A stretch of 64,000 bases of DNA, from positions 131,459,999 to 131,523,998 of the forward strand of contig CM066991.1 in the NCBI GenBank assembly GCA_033977485.1, in the 5' to 3' direction. The notes beneath the pieces are model-generated. The model was not told where the DNA came from, did no database searches, and saw only the letters and a list, made by a program, of their open reading frames with translations. This document shows positions 10,358 through 21,344 of this stretch, one piece after another (within the stretch, counting starts at the first letter, position 1; each line of letters opens with the position of its first letter). Origin of the DNA: Hydrangea macrophylla (lineage: Eukaryota; Streptophyta; Magnoliopsida; Cornales; Hydrangeaceae). A program made the translations under genes and the position numbers.

Positions 10358-10742
10358 CTCAAACATGAGGCTAACGACTACAGCATTGTCAAGCACTGGA
10401 TCATACTCTCCCTGTGCTATTCTTGCATTGATCTCTTTCAAGTTTTGAGTTATCCTTTCTTCATCTAGACTCTGCAGCACTTCAAGAAGGGGACCAATGG
10501 AACTCCACTCGTACTCTTCATTGTACCTCTGTTTGGCTTGATGGTGCTGGCAGATGCATTGTGTGCACTTCCGCATTTCTTCAGATATCCTCTTCCACAA
10601 AAGCTTAAGAGGAGAATCATGACGCTCATCTTTAGAATAGTTGTAGAATGTCTCCAAAAGAGGTCCCATCAAATCCCAGGAACCACACCAGATATGATTT
10701 TCTTTCGGCAAATAAATCAAGAAATTGAAAGCATCTGAAAAC
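10358..10742 (-). pseudogene. SEN1-like helicase, exon 2 (fragment)
   Basis: One open frame reading SDAFNFLIYLPKENHIWCGS...LLWKRISEEMRKCTQCICQHH...IGPLLEVLQSLDEER...KEINARIAQGEYDPV. From memory this matches the N-terminal region of the plant SEN1/tRNA-splicing endonuclease positive-effector-like RNA helicases, upstream of the P-loop helicase domains. A TTCAG acceptor lies just before 10742, and a GAG|GTACTA donor follows 10358. Joined to the exon at 13307-13437 the frame is kept across the junction. No helicase exons follow to the left: the sequence becomes Copia B. The gene is therefore truncated, or its remaining exons lie beyond the transposon cluster outside the window. Confidence 0.65.
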
Positions 10743-11618
10743 CTGAACACGAAGCAAGAACGTTACATTACCACACAAAGATAGATGAGCAAACCCAGTG
10801 GAACCTAGAACAAGCTAAAGATAGAAACAGAGAGTTTACGAGATCCTGCAAGAAAGACATCTTTGAGTGCAAATCAGGAAAAAAAAAATAGTAGAAGACA
10901 ACACTTAAATTCTATGATAAAAATAGAAATCCACGAAAATCTTTAGAATGAAATAAATGAGAAATATAAGAATATGCCCATCTGGTGATGTTCACAATTC
11001 TACGGAAATACCATCCTTATAACACACTGCGACTCCTCCACTCCTACTTACTCATACCAAAACCACGTCATAGGTAATTAGAAATAATCGATTCAGACAT
11101 AACACCTTGAATTGATGTCATGCAAGAGAAACATGGAAAGAAGACAAGTAGTAACCGTAAAGAACATTGCAAGGACTTTGCGCCCCCAGGTCTTGCAGGG
11201 CCCGGACTCTTAGGTATTAGTATGAGCTATATTTTTATATAGAGTCCATGAGTGCCTATTAATTTTAGTAATATTCTTGCGCAAATAAATTTTGCGTTGG
11301 TACTTGTCCATTGAAACATTTTTGTGAAAATTTACAGAGTGCCTCATCTTTGAAGTGAGTTTACTTACGGCCCCAAAAATTCAAAGTGAGCACTGTTTTC
11401 AGCAATACAGTCAGTGCTGCTGTGGAGGTCAAAATTCAGCATCCAATGGGTACAATTGGTCTCAAAACTTGAACACCTCAGTATGTTTAATGTTGCACAG
11501 TTGCAGCGTATAGGAAGAACGCTGAAAGTCATAATGTGTAAGCGTTTGCAGTTTGTGCATTGATGAAGCAAATGGCAATAACAACTATGTGTACCGATAG
11601 AAAAAGAAAATATATATA
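10743..11618 (-). other. Intron 1 of the SEN1-like remnant, proximal part
   Basis: AT-rich sequence between exon 2 and the Helitron, with no supported coding segment. A short ORF at 11365-11571 (minus) has no recognisable motif. Confidence 0.45.
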
Positions 11619-11814
11619 TCTATATAATAAGTTAGAGCGGTATGGGTCCCTCTTAAATTAGCTATTTTCAATCCTAGCTATTGAGACAAGTTGAGATATT
11701 TTAAACCGTTGGATCAAAAATACTACATATATCAAACATGTATATATTGCTTGCCTTATATATCTTTCTCTCTCATACTCCCTAATTCTCTCTCTTACCA
11801 AAGAAATCAATTTG

Positions 11815-12034
11815 ATTTTATACACCCCCGGACCATAAGTAAAAGCTGCATTACTCTTTACTCTTATTCCCCCCCCCCCCCCCCCCCCCCCCCCCATGAA
11901 AGTATGAAACCCCCGGATCATACTCTTAATTCGTGTGCTAACTCCTACACATGCAAGAGATTTACATTCACACCCCCCGAAAGTATGAAACCCCCGGACC
12001 ATAAGCAAAAGCTGCATTACTCTTTACTCTTAAC
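11815..12034 (+). repeat. Direct repeats flanking a 27-nt poly-C
   Basis: Two direct copies of a ~50-bp unit (CCCCCGGACCATAAG, then AAAGCTGCATTACTCTTTAC) lie at about 11823-11868 and 11990-12031. Between them is an uninterrupted run of 27 C at 11869-11895. A third partial unit (AAGCTGCATTAATCTTTA) follows at 12063. All lie inside the Helitron. Confidence 0.8.
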
Positions 12035-12320
12035 AAGTGCTATGGTAAATACTAATTAAGCAAAAGCTGCATTAATCTTTAGCAAATACTAATTACGCAG
12101 AGTATTTTTCAAAAAACCATATTACCATATTAATAATCATATAATCATTGAACTATATTAATATAGTCATTGACCTATATGACAATAAAATTATATAATC
12201 AATGAATCATATTACCATATTATAGTATAGACAGTTGCCATTGTAAAGAAAAAAACCATTAATTGCTTCTTCTTTTTTGGGCTCTTACTCACGTCTTTCT
12301 CTTTCTCTTTCTCTTTCTCA

Positions 12321-12447
<127 letters not shown>

Positions 12448-12860
12448 ATCTATGGGTTCGTGTGTAGAAGTGTGGGGTTTTATGCATGTGTTTATGAAAC
12501 TTTTGAAGTGTCAATATTTTAGAGAAACCCTGTTTGGCAAAGGAAAATTTGGGACCTTACAGAAAAATAAGATGTTACAGGTATAACAAGGACCTTGCCA
12601 GGTATTAGATGTTTCATAAACCTAAAAGACCGAAAAGCTCTTTATCATAATCTCAGGAATAGTGATACTCACTGTTTCAATTGCCAGGCATAGAGTCAGT
12701 ATTATAGGAAGCTGGAATAAGCCCAACCACTGTTGCCAGAAAGAAAATATGAAATGGTATATCCTCAAAAAGGTTGGTCAAGGTTGGTGTTATCCTAAAA
12801 AAAAAAAAAGTATGTAATTTAGCAGCTTTTCGATCGTGCCTGGCAATTCTTGATTGAATT

Positions 12861-12997
12861 TCTAGCCTCTCTCTCTCTCTCGATCGATATATATATATAT
12901 ACTAGTAATAACCCGTGCCCTTGGGCATTGTGCCCAAGGGCACGGGTTATTACTAGTATATATATATATATCGATCGAGAGAGAGAGAGAGGCTAGA
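12861..12997. repeat. 137-bp perfect inverted repeat with 3-nt spacer
   Basis: Left arm 12861-12927 and right arm 12931-12997 are exact reverse complements over 67 bp, separated by TTG. Each arm contains, from the outside in, TCTAGCC, 13 nt of CT, CGATCG, 14 nt of AT, ACTAGT and a CCCGTGCCC block. The inner part of each arm is a Helitron-type 3' terminus (hairpin, then CTAG). Confidence 0.95.
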
Positions 12998-13306
12998 GAT
13001 TTAGTACCAAGACATGAAAGGTGTAACAACAACGTAAAGGAACAATCTTTGTCTTATAAAACTATATGCATTGCCTGAATGAACAAATTTCGAACTTCTC
13101 ACGCACTCAGAGTGACAGAAATACTAAATAAAATCAAATTTTGAGGCAGTGAGAGCAAAATTATAGAAATTGATTACAAAAGCAACACTTGAACTCCCTC
13201 AATCAACTGAATATTATTCAACTATCAATAAACAGTTGAATGGATGGGGCAATCTAAATAAATAAAGGTTTAGCTAAAAAGGAAAAAATGAGAGAAAGTT
13301 ACCAAC

Positions 13307-13437
13307 CATTCTTCCTTAAGTTGCTGGAGACGACGATGCTTAGAAGGATCAGAAGCAGCATTGCAATCCTCATCTTCTTCTTCGATACCTCTCCATCTGT
13401 CCAACAGTTCTCTCCTCGTAACGACCTTCTTCGCCAT
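13307..13437 (-). pseudogene. SEN1-like helicase, exon 1 with start codon
   Basis: ATG at 13437 opens MAKKVVTRRELLDRWRGIEEE, then DPSKHRRLQQLKEEW, which I recall as the N terminus of plant SEN1-like helicases. The codon is preceded on the minus strand by about 22 A. A donor at 13306 (G|GTTGGT) lets the frame run into exon 2 at 10742 as EEWFSDAFNF; the GTTGGT site is weak, and an alternative GTAACT three bases on would break the frame. The 2.56-kb intron contains a Helitron. The gene cannot be shown to be functional because its helicase exons are not in the window. Confidence 0.6.
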
Positions 13438-13459
13438 TTTTTTTTTTTTTTTTTTTTTT
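13438..13459 (+). repeat. Poly-T next to the SEN1-like start codon
   Basis: Run of about 22 T on the plus strand, so the minus-strand start codon is immediately preceded by poly-A. Confidence 0.9.
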
Positions 13460-15056
13460 GGCTCTCTCCTCAAAAGTTATTTCACTATCTCATGTTTTTA
13501 TGCATTCAACTTCAAAGTCGAAATTAGGGTTCTTTCTTGTATTGATGGTCCAAACCGATGGCGATGAAATTAGAAAGAGAGCGAAATTTTAGTAGAGAGA
13601 GAGAGATATGCTAAGAGTATAATCTAAATTCTAGAGAGAGAAAACAAATAGCGCGCGGAGAGGAGGGGGCGGCAGCGATGAGAGAAGGGGGAGTGTAATG
13701 TGTATATGACTTGTCAAAGGGGAAACATTCTTCAAAATGACGGACGTATCCTCTACCTCCACACGCGGCAGACATGGAGAATTTTGCAGTATTTTGTAAC
13801 AATTAATACTATATGAGGGTGAAATAGGTTCGCTTCCGTCAATTTTGGGGGATTTCCAACCACCGAAATTGATCGGTTTGGTTCGATTTTTTGATTTTAA
13901 GTTATTTTTTTGTTCAATTTTTAATTTTGCACTGTAAATATTATATGAGAATCCACCGAACCGATTGGTTCGTTTCGATTTGTCGATTTTTGGGTTTTCA
14001 CTTTTACCCCTAGACAGACAGCCATTGTCATTAAAGAAAATAAACACGACAAAAAAAGTACTTTTAGAAGAACTAGAGGATGGGTACACGTGAGATATAT
14101 CATTAGGGGCATATTGGTAAATTTACTTAGAGAAATTATACTTTACACTTTTATTGAACCTAGATCTCTCAAAAATTGTAAGAAAGTTTGATGATTAAGG
14201 ACTAAAATGACAAAATTGAAATTACAAGGACCAAAGTGAAATCACACCCAAACTATAAGGGTACAAAATATAATTTACCCAAAAAATAATGTAGGAGGGC
14301 TCTTCTCTTTCACTCTGAAAAAATGGTCTAAAACTTACTCAAGCAAAACTTTAAATAAGGATTTTCTCTTTTTAATACTGTAAATTCAGTAGTTGTCAAA
14401 TTTTAACACTTTATTTTTAATTTTACCAAACAAAGCCTAAGACTTTATTTATATTTAGAAGAAAAAGCTTGTATTGTAGCTCATTGTATTTAAATTATTT
14501 TTTCTGGTTAATATTTCCGCTATTTTTCATTAACCATATAATATAAGAAAAGGTATTTTCTTTGTGTTTATTCTACTGTTTTCTTATCAATCCAGCTTTC
14601 AATCCTCCCTCATGCACAACTCCCTCTTACACGTGAAAAGATGTACAAAATAGAGTAACTAAATACTAAACAACAGATTTGTTCCCAAAATTTAAGCTCT
14701 CAAGGAATGTGCCAACATTGAAATTCCATATCTATTGCTAGTTGTAAAACAATGTTGTAACATATACACCGAACTCAGGTGATACGACTAATAACCCAAG
14801 CTTCATCACGGTCATGAATAGATCACCCAGGTTCAGTTCCATTGGTTGTGATGTGACAATTGCCCAACAAAGATTCGCTTTCACTGCGGCTTCAGTGGAT
14901 TTCCGTAACCAAGGGACTTGCCTATGAGTCGTAACTCGTTCTTCAAGGGTCACGGATCAGACCCCAATGACAAGTCGACCTCTCTTCAACAGGCATGCAA
15001 TCAGAACCGTAATAACCCAAGCCGAGCTCAATAAACCAAGACCACCATTATACAAG
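13460..15056. other. Intergenic region upstream of the SEN1-like remnant
   Basis: No supported gene. On the minus strand this would hold the promoter of the SEN1-like gene; a CT/GA-rich stretch lies at 13590-13650. 13810-14000 holds repeated AACCGAACC/CGGTTTGGTTCG-type motifs common in plant intergenic repeats. The open frame at 14738-14953 (minus) has no recognisable motif. Confidence 0.5.
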
Positions 15057-15437
15057 TTATACCAAGTAAGAAGACACGAGATTCCAACTAATTTTCATGT
15101 GCGATGGCATTGATGCCACAAACCGAAGGAGATCTGGCTTTGGGCTATGCTTGACGTTTGAGTGGCAGCTTAGCGGATTTTCATTGTGAATGGCAAGGAA
15201 TTTTGCAATGTTGGGAAGAACAAGCTCTCTACAATGCAGATGTAGCAAGGGGACCTTGGATAAGACACTGCCCTTTTGAACGTCCAAACCTTCTGGCCGC
15301 CTCAACTTGTATGATTGCCCGGTCGTTGGCTCAAAATCAACTCTCGGCATTTGCTTCCATCTATGGTGCACAAACCAACCATATTTATAGTCCCCCACTA
15401 TTGGTGTGCCAAGTGCTTCTGCACAGTGCACACGGAG
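15057..15437 (-). pseudogene. RluA-type RNA pseudouridine synthase, last exon
   Basis: Follows a TTTTTTGCAG acceptor and reads LRVHCAEALGTPIVGDYKYG, the conserved RluA C-terminal motif. It goes on to LLHLHCRELVLPNI and MPSHMKISWNLVSSYLV before the stop at 15057. The ending matches plant mitochondrial RNA pseudouridine synthases of the RluA family as I remember them. The enzyme isomerises uridine in rRNA or tRNA. The preceding exons, which should supply the rest of the catalytic domain, are missing between here and 16230, and the phases do not match (this exon begins in phase 0, the 16230 exon ends in phase 2). Pseudogene or heavily rearranged. Confidence 0.78.
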
Positions 15438-16229
15438 CTGCAAAAAAGAGAAGAGTGGGAATTATATATGACCACAGATTCTGAAATATACATCTACACA
15501 ATGTTTGGTATGAAGGAATGAGGGAAAGAAGGAAATGGGGGATGGTGAGGAGAAAATCTTGTGTTTGGCAGACTGGAAGAAAGGAGGAAGGAAAGAGAGG
15601 AGGGAGGTGGCATCCCTTCTGGCCCACAATTCCCCTTTTTTCACTATTTTGTCTTTAACAAAAATCCTTCTTCGGTAATGGAAGGGTGAAATAGTAAAAT
15701 ACATAATATCCAATTACTTCCCATCATTGTTTGCTTCATATCTAACCAAACGAAATGAAGGAAGACCCCTCTCCTTTCCCTAGGGATATTATCACTTTTG
15801 TTACCTCTTCCCTCCCTCCTACCAAACATAGGTTACTAAAAATGTTAGAATGCAGGGAGGATGAGTCACTGAGGCATCCAAATGCATGAATAAACCACTC
15901 TTCCTCTGTATGATTTGCCAAACTAATAACAACAACAACAACAACAACAACATTGCTGGTGATGACAAATATTGTTTTATCATTGTTTATGCTCATGCAC
16001 TGCAATTGATGTGCCTTTCCACCATTATGTCCGAAAGTCTAATTACCACAAACCATTAAGGGAGGTGAAAATGTTGAGCGAAGAAGATTTAAATGTTCAT
16101 GCATGTTAGGTAACATGCAATAGCACATTATTAGATCATATCAATTTGTCAATTTCAATTCCAACAAGGAGCTTCATGTAAATTAAAGCACCACTGACCC
16201 TACAATCAATCAATCGATATGTCACATAC
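15438..16229 (-). other. Gap between RluA-like exons
   Basis: No sequence resembling the expected middle exons of an RluA enzyme was found on the minus strand. It holds purine-rich runs at 15490-15610 and an (AAC)n microsatellite at about 15924-15951. Confidence 0.5.
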
Positions 16230-16348
16230 CTCATACGAGGATTTTGCTTTATTTTTATGTTGCTGAACAACCAGTGGAGATGAGCTATGCTTTCATTCGT
16301 TCTTCCCATTACAAGGAGGCCACTGCTCTCCCAATCAAGACGATGTAC
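16230..16348 (-). pseudogene. RluA-type pseudouridine synthase, catalytic-motif exon
   Basis: 119-nt exon with consensus splice sites: TTATTAG acceptor before 16348 and GAG|GTATGT donor after 16230. It encodes VHRLDWESSGLLVMGRTNES, then IAHLHWLFS. HRLD...SG is the RluA signature and the Asp is the catalytic residue. The exon itself is intact. No upstream exons were recognised up to the Mutator-like element at 16847. Confidence 0.82.
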
Positions 16349-16837
16349 CTAATAACAAGAGTAGCCATATTCTAAAAGGTTAATAGTAGTGTGATCTAAT
16401 GGAAGTTAAACAGTTGAAAGAAGCACATGACTGCAAGACCATTTCTGAATGGAACATATTGACAACTAAACCATGACAATCCGATATAAACCATGGGAGG
16501 ACGAAGACGAGAATATCTTAAACCAGAATAAGCATAATATTGCTTCAATTCTACTTACATTGCCACTAGCAGGCAATTGAAAATGAAATTGAAGTTAAAG
16601 GAAAGTGTGAATCGACGATGAAGAGCCCTAATCCTCCTGATGAAAGAAGAAGGAACAAAAAACAACTATCAATCTGGGTAATGGAAGCGAATTTGTTTAC
16701 CTATCACGATTACTACAATTCCAAAACTCCTGGAAATTGTTCCATTACCTCAACAAACACTTTCCTCGGACTAGGCCCACCATTCGCGTCTTCGGCCGTT
16801 CTTGCCTTCAGGTTTCCTTAATTCCTTTATCCATATA
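16349..16837. other. Region upstream of the RluA-like exon
   Basis: No supported gene. The open frame 16618-16821 (plus, 67 codons) starts MKSPNPPDERRRNKKQ and has no recognisable domain. Confidence 0.4.
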
Positions 16838-16846
16838 TATATTTTT

Positions 16847-18065
16847 GGGGAAAATAACTTTTGCCCCCGTGATTACACTCGTTTTCTTATAACTATACTA
16901 TGGCTCATTTTGTAACTCTTAATCCCTTATACTAATGACTGAATGTTAACTTTTCTAACGGCACTCCCACTTCAGTCATTAGCACAGGGGTTAAGTGTTA
17001 AAAAAAAAAGTTATAATAAATAGAATTATACGATTTGGTCCCTCAAATTTTAGTCAACATATAGTTAATCACTTTGACTTTTTAATAACTTAAATTCATC
17101 CTTAATAAATAATATATCCTAGGAATTAATCCTTTTCCCCAAATATTTTTATTTTTTATGGACAAAATTATCCTTCATTAGATATGTGTATGTAACCATC
17201 ACCTTAAAATTAGGGTTTCAAATTGAAACCCAAAAATAACTGCAAATCTCTCACGATCTCACTCTCTGACTCTCACAATCTCTCTAACTTTCCGCCGATG
17301 GCAAGCGATCTACATATATACATATTGCATCTTATCAACACCGATCTCACCAATCTCCTCCTCACCATTACTATGTGCACCAACTCACCTATCCGCCACC
17401 TCACCATCACTGACCCATCACCATCATCACCACCTCACTGATCTGCCATCTCATGACCAACAATCTGCACCAACCCAAAAAAATCCAATGTACCATTTTG
17501 ATATCAACACCAATATCTTCATCAACATTACTGACCCACCGACCCACAATGACTTCATATCACCATTCAAAATATCAATCTTTTGATCACAAAACACCAA
17601 TCTGCTGCACCACCATTCAATAACCATACACCAAGCCAATAAGTCACCCGTCACCGAACCACTGAACCCAAAACAATAATACGTACCAGATCTGATCGTT
17701 TAACCCTTGAAGAACTTCATGCTCCGCTACAAATTAGAGTCTCACATCTAAGCCAAAACAATCACACGAGTTTAGTTTTTACAATCGAATATTTGATTAT
17801 CAACTTCTGGCAGACAAGGTGTATTTGGTGAGAAGTTTTTTTATTTTTATTTTTTTTTATTTGGTGAGAAATTTGTTTTTTCTTTGGTGAGAAATTTGTT
17901 TTGCTTTTGTTTTTTGTTTTTGTTTTTTTTTTTAAATTTCTCACTATTATGCTATTTAGAAATTTCTCACTTTTGGTCAGTGATGTCTTTTAAAGTGAGG
18001 AATTTCTCACTTTTCGTTCTCTCTCTTTCTTAATTTTTTTAGTCTCTCTCTTTCTTAATTTTTTT

Positions 18066-18139
<74 letters not shown>

Positions 18140-18614
18140 ACAAACTGGTGAGAAAGAAAATCATTTTCTATTTATGAGAATCGCGAAATCAGAGTTTGGT
18201 ATTTAAATTTTGAATCCCTGATATATTGTGATTTGATGGAGAGTAATTTCTGCATATATATATATACGAATTTAAAAACTGCACTGAGGGTATTTTGGTC
18301 TTCAAAAATATAAAAGGACTAATTATTAAAGGGGCTTATAAGTTGGGCCTATTTCAAGAATGGATGCATATGAAGGACTAAATATTAACTAACCCATAAT
18401 AAAATGGATGTAACCATATAGGGGGTAAAAGTTATTTTTCCCTATAGAGTATTTATAGGGGCTTGAGGGCATTAATGCCATTTTCCTTTTCTCCGTTAGA
18501 AAAGTTAACAGTCCTACTTCAATCATTAGTACAGGGGGAGTTAAGTGTTACAAAATGAACCACATGGTCATTAGAAAATGGGGTGACCAAAGGGGAGTTA
18601 AACATATTTTTCCC
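16847..18614. mobile_element. Non-autonomous Mutator-like element, 9-bp target duplication
   Basis: Starts GGGGAAAATAACTTTTG and ends ...AACATATTTTTCCC. The outer ~120 bp of the two ends are inverted copies sharing blocks such as TGGYTCATTTTGTAAC and GTTAACTTTTCTAACGG. Both sides are flanked by TATATTTTT (16838-16846 and 18615-18623), a perfect 9-bp duplication as made by Mutator-like elements. No transposase is present. The interior at about 17220-17700 is C-rich with CACCA/CATCAC repeats and an AGGGTTTCAAATTG-AAACCC hairpin, and could be captured host sequence (Pack-MULE), but I do not recognise a gene in it. Confidence 0.8.
18061..18140 (+). repeat. (CT)n(AT)n microsatellite
   Basis: About 55 bp of CT followed by about 19 bp of AT, inside the Mutator-like element. 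Confidence 0.95.
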
Positions 18615-18627
18615 TATATTTTTTATA

Positions 18628-18747
18628 GGGTGGGGCTAAATGCACCACTTTTTATACTAAATACACCACATTTACTCACAAATTTTTCATTTTTTAACAC
18701 TATAGAGTGGTGTATTTAGCAGAAAAGACGGTGTAATTAGCCTCATC

Positions 18748-18748
<1 letters not shown>
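18628..18748. mobile_element. Small TIR element (MITE)
   Basis: The ends are imperfect inverted repeats: GGGTGGGGCTAAATGCACC on the left, and the complement of GGTGTAATTAGCCTCATCC on the right. They are flanked by TTTATA on both sides (18622-18627 and 18749-18754), extendable to 8 bp with one mismatch. 121 bp, AT-rich interior with GGTGTATTTAG-type internal repeats. It sits 14 bp from the Mutator-like element. Confidence 0.55.
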
Positions 18749-18752
<4 letters not shown>

Positions 18753-18787
<35 letters not shown>

Positions 18788-18966
18788 TCATATTTTTTGT
18801 ATATCTATATCATATTGAAGAACTTTGTTCTTCTAGGACACACGAAATATGACTTGGCCTTATTACTAGGACGAAAATTGATGACTAGGACTAGGATATT
18901 TTACAGTTTCCTCAACCCCACCACTTACACTCACTCCCCTCTCTTTCTCGGCGATAACACCCCCAC

Positions 18967-19045
<79 letters not shown>

Positions 19046-20489
19046 GCAGTTCTCCACCGCCTCCCTCACAAATTGGTGGTCCAGAGATACCCTCACCACC
19101 GTCCCCTCTCTCTGTCTTAAATTTTAGGGGCGTATAGGAATCGAACCATTTTCCAGCAATGTCTATGCAATAATTTCTGAAGCGTTCAATGGAAATCACT
19201 GGCAATCTACCGAGATTCAGATCTCGAAGTATATCGAAGTATTGAAGAAGAATCGCCAAAACACCCCCAGTCACACAATCCATCTGAAACTGAAGGCCCA
19301 AATCACCGACCACGTCCATCACCGCCGACCACTCCGTCTTCCTCCTCCTTCTCACTCTCTGTCAGATCTTTCACTTGGAGTAGGTAAACAGGTTGAAATT
19401 GTAGTTTGGATTTTGGATTTTGATTTTCAATTAGATCATATTTTTCTTTTAGTGATTTAAGGGCTTTCTTCTCATTAATCCTTGGTTAGAAGGTCACTGT
19501 TCGTCGGAGAAGTCCTCATTGACGTCGGAGCAGCGATTTGCCTTTTCTGCATCTCATCTAGACGCTGAAAGTTTGGTGCTTGTATAGACTTTTGATAGTC
19601 AATTTTATTTTTTTTAGTTCGAATGTTGATAGTCAAATGATTTGTTGGGCGTTGCAAAAATGGGCTAAATTTTATTACTTAATATCATTCTAATTTTGTG
19701 TACATGTAGATGATTTCTAATGTTTGTTAGCTTTTTAAGCTTCACGCTATATTAGTTTTTTTATATTACTTTTTAACATGAAATTGAGGCAAAAAAATTG
19801 CATGTGTTCAATTTCCATTTTCTTCACTTTTTAATTCATTTTTCATTTTCAATGCCTATATATACCTTATGTCCATCAGCAATTTGTTCCTAAATTTAGG
19901 CTTTCCCACCCTTAACATATTCTCCATGACATTTTCTTGACGAAGTATTTGTAACCCATTTATTGTTGTAAGCAACTGTACGGCGTCTTATTCACAAGTA
20001 AGAGAAGGACTTTCATACTTTTTTTTTTTATCCAATGACTTTCATACTTTTTTTTTTAACTTCTCTATATATGAATAGACTAAGGATATTTACTATTTAG
20101 GACTGGGGAAATGATATAACAAGTTTTATTGCTTTTGTTTCTTATCTTATATTTATAAAAAAAAATCCCAATTTCTTTTCTTTTGCTATGTTTTGATTTT
20201 TAATTTGTCAAATGAAGAGAAATATGGGTTGGGCTAAGTTGACAAATGAAGAGAAAATTTAATGGCACCAATATTTAAGGAAGGTTGAATAAAATTTGGG
20301 ATAATATAGTACATATTATTTTGGGGGTTGATTACATTTAATTTTATGTGTTTTTCCCTTTTTTTCCACACACTGTGTTTCTATAATAATTGTATTTGAA
20401 AACGGCTAAAATTGTGTGGTTTTATGTGCTAAATTAATGTTTACTAAATTTCCTCGGGATATTTTGTGTCAAAGGTATTTTTTTCATCG
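18753..20489. other. AT-rich region with microsatellites, no supported gene
   Basis: Holds (AT)n at 18753-18785 and a 72-bp (CT)n at about 18970-19043. An open frame on the minus strand (19355 to about 19110) reads GLQFQMDCVTGGVLAILLQY and RLPVISIERFRNYCID. It looks protein-like but matches no family I recognise and runs into the CT tract. The rest is AT-rich. Confidence 0.4.
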
Positions 20490-20640
20490 GCCACTACACC
20501 CACACACTTTTTCACACCTAGCTTTAAATGCATGTACCCTGTGTTGTATAAGTGGTGCACAGAAAAGTATGAAAATTTAAACAGCGCAATATACATGCAT
20601 TTAAAGCATAGGATGTGGAAAAGTGTGTGGGTCTAGCATT
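20490..20640. mobile_element. Foldback element (MITE)
   Basis: The left arm (20492-20536) has CACCCACACACTTTTTCACAC and then GCTTTAAATGCATGTA. The right arm (20590-20635) is its near-perfect reverse complement. The ~55-bp loop has no ORF. No clear target duplication. Confidence 0.65.
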
Positions 20641-20817
20641 TTTCAAACTGGAATCCCAAAATTATACCACAAAATAAAAGCTTCCAACCTTATATAAATT
20701 AGGATGCCCAACCTTAATTTCAAAAATAAAAATTTCAATTATATTAGGAAAAATAAAATTTTCAATTATATTAGGATGCTTAAATTCCAATTAAATAAGA
20801 CAAAGGATTATGAATTA

Positions 20818-20822
20818 GATTA
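20818..20822. repeat. Target duplication GATTA, left
   Basis: Matches GATTA at 37935-37939 exactly and defines the outer limits of the Ty3-type element. Confidence 0.9.
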
Positions 20823-21335
20823 TGTCATACCCGTCCCGGAAAATCTTTTTATGTTAAAGGCATAAATGTCTTAAATGGAATTATTAACATAGTTTAATAA
20901 TTACGGATGAGGTTGGCCATGGGTCAACAGAAAGTGTCAAGAGAGGACACGAGAACATGGAAAATCATGTTGTATTGACATAGCTAAATGACATTTATGT
21001 GATTTAAATGTTATTTGACTTATCTGGTATTTTCATGAATAGTAATTATACTTGTGTAGTATAATTTCTGATAGTTTCAATCTAGTTTTAGATTGTTTGA
21101 ACACTGTGGCGAGAACGTGAGTGATACGTTGCTTAAAAGGTAGGTTATCCAGAGATTTCACGGAAAATAGTTTTCGGAACGTAATTACGGCGACAAATGG
21201 GACTTAATCAAAAACTTCTAAAATTTATAGTTTTCACTCGTAAAGTTATAAAATGGGCGTGTAAGACGTTTCGAGGAATAATTAGAAGTTTTGAGAACTC
21301 GCGGGGAGGTAAACGTAATTTTTGGAAAGTTTGTC

Positions 21336-21344
21336 TATAAATAG
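21336..21344 (+). promoter_or_regulatory. TATA box in the 5' LTR
   Basis: TATAAATAG in the context GTCTATAAATAGCAAGG, about 510 bp into the LTR. It is conserved in the 3' LTR at 36282-36290. Probable Pol II promoter of the element. Confidence 0.65.

Noticed and set aside
11691..12059. Open frame of 122 codons with a Pro run (plus), and its minus-strand counterpart with a Gly run
   Set aside because: Created by the 27-nt poly-C within a Helitron; no conserved domain, and a frame exists on both strands.
14738..14953. 71-codon minus-strand frame near the pseudouridine synthase exon
   Set aside because: Downstream of that gene's stop codon, no recognisable motif, no splice context.
18866..19120. 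Frames of Ser-Leu and Arg-Glu repeats
   Set aside because: Translations of a 72-bp CT tract.
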